Origin: Desulfuromonadales bacterium
GTDB taxonomy: Bacteria > Desulfobacterota > Desulfuromonadia > Desulfuromonadales > JACZKF01
Direction of reading: 5' to 3'
NCBI GenBank assembly: GCA_014860175.1
Contig: JACZKF010000376.1
Coordinates: forward strand, 1 to 5,966
Length of the DNA stretch: 5,966 nt
Below the pieces are notes generated by a model. The model ran no database searches. It was not told the origin of the DNA and worked only from the letters and a program-made list of their open reading frames with translations. The position numbers were made by a program, and so were the translations under genes. Below, in pieces: positions 5,948-5,966 of this stretch; within the stretch, counting starts at the first letter, position 1; each line of letters opens with the position of its first letter.

Positions 5948-5966
5948 CGGATCCGGTCGGAAGCGG

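Overview
The window is a GC-rich bacterial segment holding five genes packed head to tail on the + strand. It reads as part of one catabolic or redox operon. In order they are: the 3' part of a short-chain dehydrogenase/reductase (SDR, cut by the window start), a one-subunit molybdopterin (Mo/W-bisPGD) oxidoreductase with an N-terminal 4Fe-4S motif, a second complete SDR, a short Old Yellow Enzyme (OYE)-type flavin oxidoreductase with a C-terminal cysteine cluster, and a zinc alcohol dehydrogenase that closely resembles Rhodococcus ruber ADH-A as I remember that sequence. No RNA gene, mobile element, CRISPR array or convincing minus-strand gene was seen.

Layout: SDR-1 ends at 611. An 88-nt gap leads to the Mo enzyme (700-2910), then a 25-nt gap to SDR-2 (2936-3727), then a 52-nt gap to the OYE gene (3780-4904). 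The OYE gene overlaps the alcohol dehydrogenase (4901-5947) by ATGA. Three of the four visible starts have a clear purine-rich ribosome binding site six bases upstream; the OYE start has only a weak one. No factor-independent terminator is seen inside the cluster, which fits co-transcription. The gaps after the two SDR genes share an ordered motif (CTGTG-NN-AACCGGGG-...-TCCCTC), and each can fold into a small hairpin.

How the genes may work together (inference): two SDRs and a zinc ADH interconvert alcohols and ketones with NAD(P)H. The OYE-type enzyme acts on a C=C bond conjugated to a carbonyl, or makes one. The Mo/W enzyme would do a harder step such as hydroxylation, dehydrogenation or hydration. 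This toolkit suits breakdown of a cyclic or secondary alcohol/ketone, possibly without oxygen. There is no CoA ligase, thiolase, transporter or regulator in the window to fix the substrate.

Organism: high GC, GGAGG-type ribosome binding sites and a cytoplasmic Mo/W iron-sulfur enzyme beside an iron-sulfur OYE suggest an anaerobic or facultative Gram-negative bacterium. A Desulfuromonadales-like or denitrifying betaproteobacterial host is plausible, but this is a weak guess. The most unusual point is the Mo enzyme. At the segment where relatives carry the metal-ligating Cys, Sec or Ser it reads T-S-V-T-I-D-Q, and it has His where acetylene hydratase has its catalytic Asp13, so it should not be named after any of the well-studied members.
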